Shown: positions 15,186 through 23,840, numbered from the stretch's first letter. The stretch: 44,351 bases of DNA from Cyanobacteria bacterium FACHB-63 (GCA_014695255.1 JACJNX010000023.1:1-44351); one strand, 5' to 3'. Notes: a model not told the origin generated them from the sequence alone. Numbers and translations are program-made.

Positions 15186-16931
15186 TTATTCAAACACTCG
15201 ATCACCGCGATGCAGCCGGTAGGCTATTTGATAGGTTTGTCCTTGTGCTCGCATCGTCGGCGCATGGGCCGCCAAATACCGTGATGCAGCAACCAAAACA
15301 TTGATCCCAGCAGAAGTATTGCCTAGTTGAGCATATTGACGAAACGCAGCCTCAACCTCCTGGATTACATGAAATTGCCGATCTTCGCGCAGTAGTAATT
15401 TGCCCAACATTGCTAAGAGCCGTTCTGGTTTGCCACCACTATAGAGATAGCTGCCAACGAGTTCCCCAACTTGATTCACCTGCTGTTGACGATCGAGTAA
15501 CCCTGGTAGTTCCTGTAATAATGCAACTGGATCCTCTATAGTCTGATCAGGTTTGGGTAGCCGCGCCGCAGGAACATTGAGAAAGCGATCAAGATACACA
15601 CTCATTGCTGCATCAAATACGCCGCGCAAGAGTTCTGGAGACGAAATCCGTCGCAGTCCTTGATGCACGGCATGGGCAAAGGTAAACGTATGGTGAGCAC
15701 TATCCCAATCGCCAAAATCATTGTTAGTACTGAATTGGGCAATCCGCAACGCAGCAGCATAGGCAACGATTCCAGCTAATTGTTCCTCAGAGCAGCCTTG
15801 GCGCAGGGCGGTTAAGAGGGAATCAGCGATCGCAGGCGCATTGTTCCCCAACAACACGGGTAAGAGCGCATCACTCTTATCCCAAGTTCCCTGTTGATCC
15901 CTTCCTGCTGCTAACGCTTCTGGCAACGCTTCAAACGCTTGCTGCAAGAGGGCGACGAGATCGACTGGAGAACGCCAAGACCGCGATTCTTCCATGCGAG
16001 TCGCATTTGCATAACCAGCGACCAAACTAGTTAAGACAACCTCTGCGTTTTGCCAACCTGTGGCATCTAACGCTTCTAATGCTTTGTTGGTAAAGTCCAA
16101 CGGATGCCCAACGTCCAGGTAGCGATGATCAGTCACCACCGTAAACAGCATCTGAGCAATCTGCTCTGGGGAGGCACCTGCTCGGATAGCAGAAGCTAGA
16201 CTTCGTTCTGCACCTTCGGCATCTCTAACTTCAATAAACTGGCGGAACCAATTTTGCAAGCGGGGATTTTTTTCTGGATCTTCTGCTCCGGGAAGCGGTT
16301 GAACTGGAAACCGAGGCGGTTGATTACTCGTATCCCGTGCGACAGCGGCTAACCCATGATAGATCGCTCTCGGTTTGTCTTCTGCATCTAAATAAGGCAG
16401 CAGATTCATCATGCAAGTGTGGATGGTTAACCCTGTATCCCAACCGCTCTGTCGATACCGCACGCCAAAATTTAATCCGATCGCAAATAGATCAGTGGGA
16501 TCATTTTTTCGATCGAGCAGGGCAATCACAGATTTGCCAATCACGAGCGAAATGCCTTGTTCTAAACCATCCTGGAGCCGCTGACGCTGATGGGTGACTG
16601 AATCAGCATGCGTGGCGAGATCAACCCACACTTCATCATCCTGAATTTGCACGGGGAAAGCGGGCAAATCGTCTGCCCAAGAATCGAAGGTTCCCCCACT
16701 GGTTAAATCAAAGCGAGCATAGTGCCAATCACAGGTGAGAATGCAGTCCTGCACTGTGCCGCGATGCAAGGGAAATCCCATGTGAGGACAGCGATTATCG
16801 ACAGCATAAATTTTGTCATCTACGCTGATCAGTAACAATGTCTGTCCTGCAGTCGCAACCACTAACCTGCCAGCATTGCGGACATCTTCAACCTTGGCAG
16901 CACGAACATAATTTTCCACACTTGTACTCAT
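15186..16931 (-). CDS. Rieske [2Fe-2S] protein with large helical C-terminal domain (581 aa)
   Basis: ATG 16931 (MSTSVENYVRAAKVEDV) follows GGAGG at six bases. An N-terminal Rieske domain (about residues 5-105) has both cluster motifs: CPHMGFPLHRG and CDWHYARFDLTSG (C-x-H and C-x-x-H ligands present). The remaining 470 residues are all helical with no membrane segment (GLTIHTCMMNLLPYL, AHHTFTFAHAVHQGLR) and recall uncharacterised Rieske proteins with a C-terminal antibiotic-biosynthesis-like domain. The reaction is unknown. It lies 40 bp after the methyltransferase gene, so the two are likely co-transcribed. Confidence 0.8.
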   Translation of the reverse strand: MSTSVENYVRAAKVEDVRNAGRLVVATAGQTLLLISVDDKIYAVDNRCPHMGFPLHRGTVQDCILTCDWHYARFDLTSGGTFDSWADDLPAFPVQIQDDEVWVDLATHADSVTHQRQRLQDGLEQGISLVIGKSVIALLDRKNDPTDLFAIGLNFGVRYRQSGWDTGLTIHTCMMNLLPYLDAEDKPRAIYHGLAAVARDTSNQPPRFPVQPLPGAEDPEKNPRLQNWFRQFIEVRDAEGAERSLASAIRAGASPEQIAQMLFTVVTDHRYLDVGHPLDFTNKALEALDATGWQNAEVVLTSLVAGYANATRMEESRSWRSPVDLVALLQQAFEALPEALAAGRDQQGTWDKSDALLPVLLGNNAPAIADSLLTALRQGCSEEQLAGIVAYAAALRIAQFSTNNDFGDWDSAHHTFTFAHAVHQGLRRISSPELLRGVFDAAMSVYLDRFLNVPAARLPKPDQTIEDPVALLQELPGLLDRQQQVNQVGELVGSYLYSGGKPERLLAMLGKLLLREDRQFHVIQEVEAAFRQYAQLGNTSAGINVLVAASRYLAAHAPTMRAQGQTYQIAYRLHRGDRVFE

Positions 16932-16971
16932 TTGTTCCTCCGAATCTGGATCGGTTTGATCGCTGAACTGT

Positions 16972-17682
16972 TTAGTCTCGTGGGAGACTATCGGCTGGGT
17001 GCAAAACCGCCACACGACATAATTCTAAACCGTCTGCGCTGTACCCTGAATGGACCTCAACATCTCGAAATCCATATCGTTCTAGTTCTCGCTCCACCCA
17101 GCCTTGCGTTAAATCGTCGTGACGGCTGCGGTATTGAGAAATAATTAACCGCCCATTTTGCTCAACAAACTCAGCCAGCAACCGCTCAACGAAAGGTTTG
17201 CGATAATTGCGCGGCACGTAATCAAGTTCAGTCCGCACATAATCAAAACGCTGGACTGGTATCCAGTTCCAAGCATTTCCCACATAGAGGTGGCTCGAAG
17301 TTGGAAGGCGTTGTCGAGCTAAAGCAACCAGTTTGGCAGAGTAGTCTAGACCGTGGGGAATGATTTCAAGTTCCTTTAACCGAGCCCAACCGGCCAGACA
17401 TTCTAACAAGTACCCGTTTGCACAGCCAATATCGAGATACGTACCGGATCGCTGCACCGGGGCAAGGTTTGCAATCCGCAGTCGCACCCAATCTTCAAAT
17501 GTCCCACTCTTCCCCGATTGTTGCCACGGGGTTGGCGCGTTGGTATACGCAGTTTCTAAGATTTGTTGGTTCTTGGCAAACCAGTCTTGTAAATCTACTG
17601 CTGCAACCTCATCAAAGGCAAAACCACATTGACATTGACCCACCAATTCTGGGAGAGTTTGCAAACACTGAGGGCACCGCAT
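16972..17682 (-). CDS. Class I SAM methyltransferase with N-terminal zinc finger (236 aa)
   Basis: An N-terminal CPQC...CQCG pair (residues 3-19) forms a zinc ribbon, as in 23S rRNA and related methyltransferases. The SAM motif I is YLDIGCANGYLLECLAG (about residues 82-98), with the expected acidic residue in beta2 (HGLDYSAKLVALA). The later part (RLIISQYRSRHDDLTQGWVE) completes a Rossmann fold. The start has no clear ribosome site. It is paired with the Rieske gene. Target unknown. Confidence 0.8.
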   Translation of the reverse strand: MRCPQCLQTLPELVGQCQCGFAFDEVAAVDLQDWFAKNQQILETAYTNAPTPWQQSGKSGTFEDWVRLRIANLAPVQRSGTYLDIGCANGYLLECLAGWARLKELEIIPHGLDYSAKLVALARQRLPTSSHLYVGNAWNWIPVQRFDYVRTELDYVPRNYRKPFVERLLAEFVEQNGRLIISQYRSRHDDLTQGWVERELERYGFRDVEVHSGYSADGLELCRVAVLHPADSLPRD

Positions 17683-17712
17683 CGCTGGTTCACGCTAGAA
17701 AAAACTTAAGAT

Positions 17713-18192
17713 TCAATGAATCGATTGGGAACGGACGGATAATGCCTTCACCATCTGTAAGCATGGATTCCCTTCCCAAAGGTGCAAGAACTCCTCAAGC
17801 GGCTTAAATCCCATTGACTCATAAAATGCTCTTGTTTTTGCATAGGGCAGATTGGGACGAGATGGCCCGAGCGTTTTCACCTGCAAATACTCGATTCCTT
17901 GGAGTTGCAATTCTTGTTCTGCAAATTCCACAAGCTGCTTTCCAACTCCTTGACGATGGAACTGGGGATGAACGGCCATCACGTAGATTTCAGTGGCAAA
18001 GTCGTTGTGCTGCTTGATCGATAGAAAGCCAATCACTTGTTGCTGGCTCCAGGCTAGAAAGGTGGGTAAGAGATCGATATCCTGAACGTAATGTGCGATC
18101 GCGGATTCGATCCCAAACCATTCTGGGAGAAGACGCAGAATCGGCTCACAAACGGTCGTCTGGTTTAACTGAGCGGCAGAAATCTCAAACAT
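17713..18192 (-). CDS. GNAT-family acetyltransferase (159 aa)
   Basis: Single GNAT domain of normal length. Motif A is HPQFHRQGVGKQLVEFAEQE (about residues 74-93) with the R-x-x-G-x-G loop, preceded by beta4 (ATEIYVMAV); motif B is AKTRAFYESMGFKPLEEFLH. A GNAT enzyme acetylates an amine using acetyl-CoA; the substrate is unknown. It lies 30 bp before the methyltransferase gene on the same strand, inside the cluster of modifying enzymes. Confidence 0.88.
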   Translation of the reverse strand: MFEISAAQLNQTTVCEPILRLLPEWFGIESAIAHYVQDIDLLPTFLAWSQQQVIGFLSIKQHNDFATEIYVMAVHPQFHRQGVGKQLVEFAEQELQLQGIEYLQVKTLGPSRPNLPYAKTRAFYESMGFKPLEEFLHLWEGNPCLQMVKALSVRSQSIH

Positions 18193-18392
18193 GCTACAGT
18201 GAACCTCATACTGACATTCTCAGATATTCAGAAAGGCTTGGCTGCGAAGGACTCAGAACTTTTTGTTGCACTCTGACGGATAACTAGCGGTTCAGGTTAG
18301 AGGTGCTCCAGGATTGAAGCTAGTGAGGTTGTCTTACTTCGGCAAAGAAACTGTTGGTTGCAAAGCGTGATTGGTTGGTATACCCAGCGTTG

Positions 18393-19028
18393 TTATGCTC
18401 TATTTTCCCGCAACCACTGAACCAGTTGGTCAAATAACTCGACAGAATGGTTGGGGTTTCGCCTAACGGGATTGGAAATGTTCTGTTGAACAAACTCAAC
18501 ATTCTTCTGAATCCTTTCTGCCTCCAAAAACAGAACCCTATCTGGCATCAGGGTTTGCATCGCTTGAAAATACCGACGCTGGGGTTGAATCATCTTCAAA
18601 TGCTGCTCAAATCCTCCTCTTTGTCGCGTCGTGTCGCGCAATTTGCGATTTCTTAGCTCATCTTCGCGAGCGCTAAAAACAATGTATCGGTCAGGAAAGC
18701 CAATCGTTTTCGTTTCAACTCTGGGTCGGTAGAATTGATTTAAGAAACCCAGTCTTTGTCCATTGACGAAATCATACGCCCAGTTGTACCAAAGGGGCTG
18801 AAAGGGATCGCCATCCAGAATAACCAGGTTATGGGATGAATTGTGTGCGATCGCGATCAACCAGCGATCCACTTGACGCTCAAAGTACCATTCAGCAGAT
18901 GCCACTTCAGGTTTCCCAAATAATTGATTAACCTCCGGTATCACAAATGCCCCATGGGCCGCTTTAAGGGACTGAGCAGTGGTCGTCTTGCCAACAGCAC
19001 TCGGACCCTCAAAACAGAGAATCGGCAT
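18393..19028 (-). CDS. P-loop kinase, CPT/thymidylate-kinase-like (211 aa)
   Basis: ATG 19028 with AAGGAAA six bases upstream. Walker A GPSAVGKTTTAQSL starts at residue 8; a Walker B-like strand follows (LVILDGDPFQPLWYN, about 68-82), and a lid segment has several Arg (RNRKLRDTTRQRGG). This is a small-molecule or nucleoside kinase architecture of normal length, as in chloramphenicol phosphotransferase-like and AAA_33 families. The genes around it encode small-molecule-modifying enzymes, which is consistent with an inactivating kinase; no substrate is shown. Confidence 0.8.
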   Translation of the reverse strand: MPILCFEGPSAVGKTTTAQSLKAAHGAFVIPEVNQLFGKPEVASAEWYFERQVDRWLIAIAHNSSHNLVILDGDPFQPLWYNWAYDFVNGQRLGFLNQFYRPRVETKTIGFPDRYIVFSAREDELRNRKLRDTTRQRGGFEQHLKMIQPQRRYFQAMQTLMPDRVLFLEAERIQKNVEFVQQNISNPVRRNPNHSVELFDQLVQWLRENRA

Positions 19029-19121
19029 TTTACTTTCCTTTGTGACAGGAATTGATGAACGGTGTCGAATGTCATAACGTCATACTACAAACTAGGGCTA
19101 TCTAATTTCGGAATGGCGACG

Positions 19122-19617
19122 TTAGGATGATTTGCTGCTTCTAGACCCACAATCAAATGTCATCTCATAAACGCACTCTCCATACTCCGTTGATCCCACC
19201 ACATCGTAGACAAAGCCCACTTTCTCGTAGCATCGAATCGCCCGTTCATTTTCGGGATTCGGATCGATAATAATTTGCTGCGGGTTGTGACGAATCATGA
19301 TTATTTCTAGGAACAGTGCGATTGCAGCGGTGCCTATGCCTTGATTAATGCGGTCTCGCTCGCCAACAAACTGATCAATTCCAATGATTTCTCTAGAGAC
19401 AATATAGTACTGAAAATAGCCAATCGATCGTTCCTCTGCTGCTGTGGATTCCACTAGAATAAATCGAGCGACGTCTGGTTCTTTCGCTCCGTAATGCAGC
19501 GCGACTTTTTCTAAGGTATCGGTCGCCATCATTCCACCACTGTTTAACATGCTCTTGAGAAAGCCAAGTTAGGAGCAAAGGAAAGTCTGTTGGTTCAAGG
19601 GGTCTAAACCTAAGCAT
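19122..19617 (-). pseudogene. AAC(6')-like aminoglycoside acetyltransferase gene, frameshifted
   Basis: Frame 1 starts at ATG 19617: MLRFRPLEPTDFPLLLTWLS, QEHVKQWWNDGD. It then needs a shift of one base near 19521-19524 to continue in the second frame: TDTLEKVALHYGAKEPDVAR and FILVES, then GIDQFVGERDRINQGIGTAA and PNPENERAIRCYEKVGFVYD. Together these make a typical AAC(6')-Ib/AacA4-type GNAT of about 165 aa, including the WW...DD substrate region and the final RAIRCYEKxGF. One extra base (GGCGACCGATACC) is the sole break. Confidence 0.8.
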
Positions 19618-20132
19618 AGAAGAGGAATGCGATTGCTTTGTAACTGAATCTAGATAAATCCTAATGTGCGTAACTGTAAGACTCCTAATGCAGTCGAAGT
19701 CTCAGCAGGTTTGCTCTCTAAAGTTACCGATGCGATTACCGCTTCACGGCGGAGCTCCGCAACGGAGAAGAGTACAAGTGGCGGCAAAATTGCACCCTTG
19801 AGGGGTGTACCTGATTGTCTCCTTCGATGCACCTGTTGTCAGTAGAGCACGCTTGTTATGCATATGCTCACGCAATAAGAGGCAGGGGGCACTGTGGACT
19901 CATCTTGTCGCCTACGGCATCCCGCTTTCTTGTGTAATACCTGCAAAATATTCCCTTTATTACACAAGAAGAAACACTGCCCATCCTCACACTTCTCACT
20001 CACAACCGCTGCTCTCTTTAGAATCAACGAATTTAGCCTCTGAGTTAGCTTGAGTACCCAGCTTCCCCCGATCGCCTTTCTGTCCTTTGCCGGGAACACT
20101 TTGTTTTAAGGACATCAGCGGGATCAGACACC
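19618..20132. other. Intergenic with inverted repeats
   Basis: About 515 bp. It holds a perfect 12-bp palindrome GCGGAGCTCCGC (19749-19760) and copy C of the long inverted repeat (19926-19971). I see no gene. Promoter sequences for the downstream NERD-helicase gene must lie here. Confidence 0.5.
19926..19971. repeat. Long inverted repeat, copy C
   Basis: Arms TTTCTTGTGTAAT (19926-19938) and ATTACACAAGAAG (19959-19971, last base mismatched) with a 20-bp spacer. The 40 bp to its left (19893-19932) align without gaps to the 40 bp left of copy A with 27 matches, so the copies share more than the palindrome. It lies about 160 bp before the NERD-helicase gene. Confidence 0.75.
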
Positions 20133-22358
20133 ATGGCAGATTGGGAATTCATCGTCAGCGAGGTGCTTGCGGGACCTGGCGAAGAGGCTGAGCGTTTTAT
20201 CTGGGAAAAGGTCAAGCAAGCCCTGGAAGGAACAGGGGAGGGCATTGCCTGTCTCAACTACACGTACTTCATGCCCCAACGTCGCTATCAGCCGGACATT
20301 CTTCTCGTCAGCCGCGAGCAAGGAATTGTCGTGATTGAGGTCAAATCCTTTGCGATCGACAACCTTGTGGACATTCGCGCCAATCAGTGGGAGATGCGAA
20401 ATTTCTATGCTCGCCACATCTACCCCTTTCGCCAGGGAGAAAACCAACTCCGCCAAATTCTCAAACGCTGCGATCGCAGAGCCGGATTAAACGGGAGAAT
20501 TCCGGGACGAGTGATTGTAGCCTTACCTTGCATTAGTCGCGATGAGTGGCAATCACGAGGCTTTGATGCCGATCATCCCACATGTCCACCGCTGATATTC
20601 GGGGATGAATTAGGACGACGGAGCCTCCGAGAAGCCCTGGAATTTCGTGCGCTTCCGCTCGAACGGGGCGAGCAGCCACTTGACTTAAGCGATGTGGATT
20701 GGAAAGAACTCCGCTGGGTCATTGTCGGTGGCACTCAGCCACCTCCCCCACCCCCACCCCCTCCAAAACCGCTTCCACCTCGAGCCAAGGTGCTCGCAAC
20801 CCTTCAAACTTTCATCAGAGAGTTCGACCAGCAACAAGCCAAAATTGGCATTCAAATCCCACCCGGACCGCAACGGATTCGCGGGATTGCCGGGTCTGGC
20901 AAAACCTTACTGTTGTGCCAAAAAGCCATCCGAATGCATCTGCAGCATCCAGAGTGGGACATTGCGTTGGTCTTTTTTACCCGTAGCCTTTATCAGTTGG
21001 TACCCGACATCCTACGCACCTGGCTACACGAATGGAGTGACGGGCAATTGGAACCAGACTTTGTCAACGGCAAACTCAAGGTGTTGCATGCTTGGGGCGC
21101 TCGCGATCGATTGGGGCTGTACTCGCTCTTACGCGATCAGGTGGGAGCCAGCGTGATCACCCACGGTCGCGTGACAGGAACTATTCCAGAACGATTAGCC
21201 ACAAACTGCAAGCGTCTACTGGAAAATCACGAGATTCCTGCCCTGTTTGATGCCATTCTGATTGATGAAGGCCAAGATCTGTTGACACATGAAGGACTTC
21301 AAATTGAGGACAAGCAAGCAATTTATTGGTTAGCATGGAATGCGTTGCGACCGGTAAAGGAGAATCCCAAGGTACGTCGCTTAATTTGGGCGTATGACGA
21401 AGCCCAGAGCCTTGATTCTCTCAAAGTCCCCTCCTATCGCGAAGTGTTTGGGACTGAGTTAGGAGCCCTCCTCTCAGGGCAAAGAACCGGCAGTAGTTAC
21501 CCTGGCGGCATCCAAAAAAGTGAAGTGATGAAGCGATGCTACCGCACGCCTGGACCCATCCTTGTTGCAGGGCATGCTCTCGGCATGGGGCTCTTACGGC
21601 GAATGGGGATGCTCAGCGGCTTTACCACGCAGCAGGACTGGCAACAAATCGGTTACGAAGTCACGGGCGACTTCCGGAGATCGCAGCCGACGATTACGTT
21701 GGAGCGCCCACCAGAGAATTCGCCCAATCCCATTCCAGCCCTTTGGCAGCAACCGTTGATTGAGTTCAAATCCTACTCCGATCGCCTTGCGCAACTGAGC
21801 GAGATTGCACAACGAATCCGGCATCACATTAATGAAGAAGGCTTACAGCCCAGCCGAGATCTCTTAATCATTGTGCTAGGGGGAGAAGGTGAGGAAGCAC
21901 GCCAAGATTTTGAGCTACAACATCAAGTCGCTCACGCTCTACGATCGCAAGGGCTCAACTACTACCTCCCTGGTGTAAACGGCTGGAATCAGCCAGATAG
22001 AGGCTCGCACCACAACGTTGATACGTTCTGGATGCCGGATGCAGTCACGGTCTCTCGCATCCATCGCGCTAAGGGGCATGAAGCAAAATTCGTCTACATT
22101 GTAGGACTCGAAGCGGTAGCGCAACAAGAAGACAATCTGTTGCTTCGCAATCAACTCTTTGTCGCATTGACGCGCTCCATGGCCTGGGTCCATCTATCGG
22201 GAATTCAAGATCCGGATACTCATACTGATTATGTCTTCTATGAAGAAGTGCGGCGCGTGCTCTCCAATGGGACAACCCTGAAATTTACCTATCGCAGACC
22301 GCCTCAACGATCACTCAAAGATGACGATGCGATCTCGGGGACGTTGATATCGAGATAG
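20133..22358 (+). CDS. NERD nuclease-SF1 helicase fusion (741 aa)
   Basis: An N-terminal NERD domain (about residues 10-130) keeps a PD-(D/E)xK triad: D55 in QPDILLV, then E69 and K71 in VVIEVKSF. A polyproline linker (residues 203-211) joins it to a UvrD-type superfamily 1 helicase: Walker A GIAGSGKTLLL (251-261), Walker B ILIDEGQDL (375-383), motif IV CYRTPGPILVAG, motif V RIHRAKGHEAKFVY and motif VI LFVALTRSMAW. Nuclease and helicase look intact. NERD-helicases belong to the kind of single-gene DNA-degrading systems found among antiphage and antiplasmid genes; that role is inferred. Confidence 0.85.
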   Translation: MADWEFIVSEVLAGPGEEAERFIWEKVKQALEGTGEGIACLNYTYFMPQRRYQPDILLVSREQGIVVIEVKSFAIDNLVDIRANQWEMRNFYARHIYPFRQGENQLRQILKRCDRRAGLNGRIPGRVIVALPCISRDEWQSRGFDADHPTCPPLIFGDELGRRSLREALEFRALPLERGEQPLDLSDVDWKELRWVIVGGTQPPPPPPPPPKPLPPRAKVLATLQTFIREFDQQQAKIGIQIPPGPQRIRGIAGSGKTLLLCQKAIRMHLQHPEWDIALVFFTRSLYQLVPDILRTWLHEWSDGQLEPDFVNGKLKVLHAWGARDRLGLYSLLRDQVGASVITHGRVTGTIPERLATNCKRLLENHEIPALFDAILIDEGQDLLTHEGLQIEDKQAIYWLAWNALRPVKENPKVRRLIWAYDEAQSLDSLKVPSYREVFGTELGALLSGQRTGSSYPGGIQKSEVMKRCYRTPGPILVAGHALGMGLLRRMGMLSGFTTQQDWQQIGYEVTGDFRRSQPTITLERPPENSPNPIPALWQQPLIEFKSYSDRLAQLSEIAQRIRHHINEEGLQPSRDLLIIVLGGEGEEARQDFELQHQVAHALRSQGLNYYLPGVNGWNQPDRGSHHNVDTFWMPDAVTVSRIHRAKGHEAKFVYIVGLEAVAQQEDNLLLRNQLFVALTRSMAWVHLSGIQDPDTHTDYVFYEEVRRVLSNGTTLKFTYRRPPQRSLKDDDAISGTLISR

Positions 22359-22475
22359 TGATGTTCCTGCAGAAGGCTAAAAAACTTCCTCATTCTTAAC
22401 TTAAGGCTCTTCAGCAGCCATAAACAATGCTGGCAAGTGAAGAGGATGCAGAAAATACTAGACATCCTGCATGAA

Positions 22476-23417
22476 TCACTTTGACCTTGCAAGCTCGTAG
22501 TTGAGCAGACCTGCAATCAAGTTGAAGCGGAGTCCAAACCGCTTCCGGCAGTTGCGATAGCGCTCGGATAAGATGCGAAAGACCTTCAGCTTTCGGATGG
22601 TGTGTTCCACCGTAATCCGCACTTGTGCCAACTGCCGATTAAACTGACGCTCCTGCTGCAAGAGTGTGCGGTGGCGCGACTTTTTGTGCGGGGTGCAACT
22701 GTAAGCGTGGAACTTGATTAATCCTTGGTATCCTCGGTCTGCTACCCATAATTGTTCGACTTGTGTGGGAAGTCTTGAGGCTTTGAACAAGCGGAAATCA
22801 TGCTGCCGCCCTTTGCCAAACGCAGTGCAGACGATTTGCCCGCTCAGATAGTCCACGACCACTTGTGCTTTTAGCGTGTGCCAGCGTTGTTTGCCACTAT
22901 AGTAGCGTCTTTGGTTTTTTTGGGGCGTTCAATGGGAGTCTCGCTGACATCCACGACGAGAACGTTCCATTCGGTCTCGGTTGAGTGCAGCGCTTTTTTA
23001 CCCGGCAAGCGGAACGCACCCGACTGGATCAGGAGGTTCTCAATCTTGCGAACAATTCTCCCGACCGTCGTCTCATGAATGCCCCAACTTTGTCCGATGT
23101 GGAACTGGCGCTCAATCCTGTAGGAGGGTTTCCCTCCGTAGGGAATTGAGTAAGACGGTGCGATATTCCCGCCAGTACTCCATTGCTATCAGCAATTGGT
23201 CTTCGACTCCAAACTTGCCTTGTCCGCCACGCTTCCCTTTGCGGGTCAGCTTCGGTTTGAGAACTTCAACCATTTTCTCGAACGTTTCGCGTCGCACCCC
23301 GCACTTACGTTTGAATGATTTGGGTGGCAGGTGTTGTATACGATCGTACATACGTGTTCTCTCCTCAGCAGCGTCTATCCCTATTTTCAGGGGCTCAAAT
23401 TGCTGATCAGGATTCAT
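22476..23417 (-). pseudogene. IS5-family transposase, broken into three frames
   Basis: Frame 1 (23417 to about 23160) has the N-terminal HTH region (FKRKCGVRRETFEKMVEVLK ... AMEYWREYRT). Frame 2 (about 23110-22921) resumes with QFHIGQSWGIHETTVGRIVR, then KIENLLIQSGAF and EWNVLVVDVSETPIERPKK, containing the first catalytic Asp region. Frame 3 (22915-22476) carries RYYSGKQRWHTLKAQVVV, LWVADRGYQGL and VRITVEHTIRKLKVFRILSE with the remaining Asp and Glu. The first break is an insertion of about 49 bp containing a 40-bp hairpin (23111-23150); the second is a run of seven A that should be eight. Confidence 0.85.
23111..23150. repeat. 40-bp hairpin inserted in the IS5 transposase
   Basis: Arms CTCAATCCTGTAGGAGGG and CCCTCCGTAGGGAATTGAG around a 3-bp loop. 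It lies exactly where conserved transposase sequence is interrupted (YRT | QFHIGQ), so it arrived as a small insertion. It has the size and form of the very small dispersed palindromes known from cyanobacterial genomes. Confidence 0.7.
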
Positions 23418-23429
23418 GCAGGATGTCTA

Positions 23430-23561
23430 ATGGATAACTGCGAAATGCATATTAATCGCTAAAACTTTCTTCCCTTGTTGAGCCAACAAGAGCGCTGTGA
23501 AAAAAATGCTGGTTGTTTTACCTTGACCACTGGAGAGCGAGATACAGGAGCAGGTTTGCAT
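23430..23561 (-). pseudogene. parA partition ATPase, 5' fragment
   Basis: From ATG 23561 the frame reads MQTCSCISLSSGQGKTTSIF, then FTALLLAQQGKKVLAIN, and then runs into the IS5 right end at 23429. This is the first 40 residues of a ParA/Soj-type ATPase with its P-loop (SGQGKTT; cyanobacterial plasmid ParA proteins often read SGGQGKTT). The Walker B and later parts are absent from the window, so this plasmid copy cannot make ParA from here. Confidence 0.8.
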
Positions 23562-23840
23562 AAGAGGTATCTCAATTCGATAGTATCTTGAGTTCTAACT
23601 TCTGAGCCGATGCAATTGTTTCTCCGGGGACGGGTGTAAGTTGCGGAACAAAATTTCGGATGTGGTCATTGACTTCGCTGCATAAAGGTCAGAAGCCCAC
23701 CGTGTAGATCATTGGGTAGAAACATAAGGCAGGACATATCTAGCGAGGCTCAATCCTTTGCCGTCTGGAACCCTTGTTAAGTAGGCTGTCCCACCTGAAG
23801 TCAATATTCAATCATCAACATTTAATGTAAGGAGAAAGTA
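23562..23840. other. Intergenic, promoter region
   Basis: About 280 bp between the divergent parA remnant and the next plus-strand gene. No further gene seen. It should hold promoters in both directions. Confidence 0.4.

Larger units (their letters stand above)
22459..23429 (-). mobile_element. IS5-family insertion sequence, degenerate
   Basis: Perfect 19-bp terminal inverted repeats: TAGACATCCTGCATGAATC at 22459-22477 and GATTCATGCAGGATGTCTA at 23411-23429; the outer TA may be the target duplication. It is 971 bp long, the size of ISL2/IS1031-type IS5 elements with a DDE_Tnp_4 transposase on the minus strand. Insertion has cut the 3' part off a parA gene on its right; the rest of parA is not on its left side, so deletion followed or accompanied the event. 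Confidence 0.9.

Noticed and set aside
13316-19617. Integron cassette array
   Set aside because: I could not see attC-like sites between the genes or an integrase; left only as a test in the findings.
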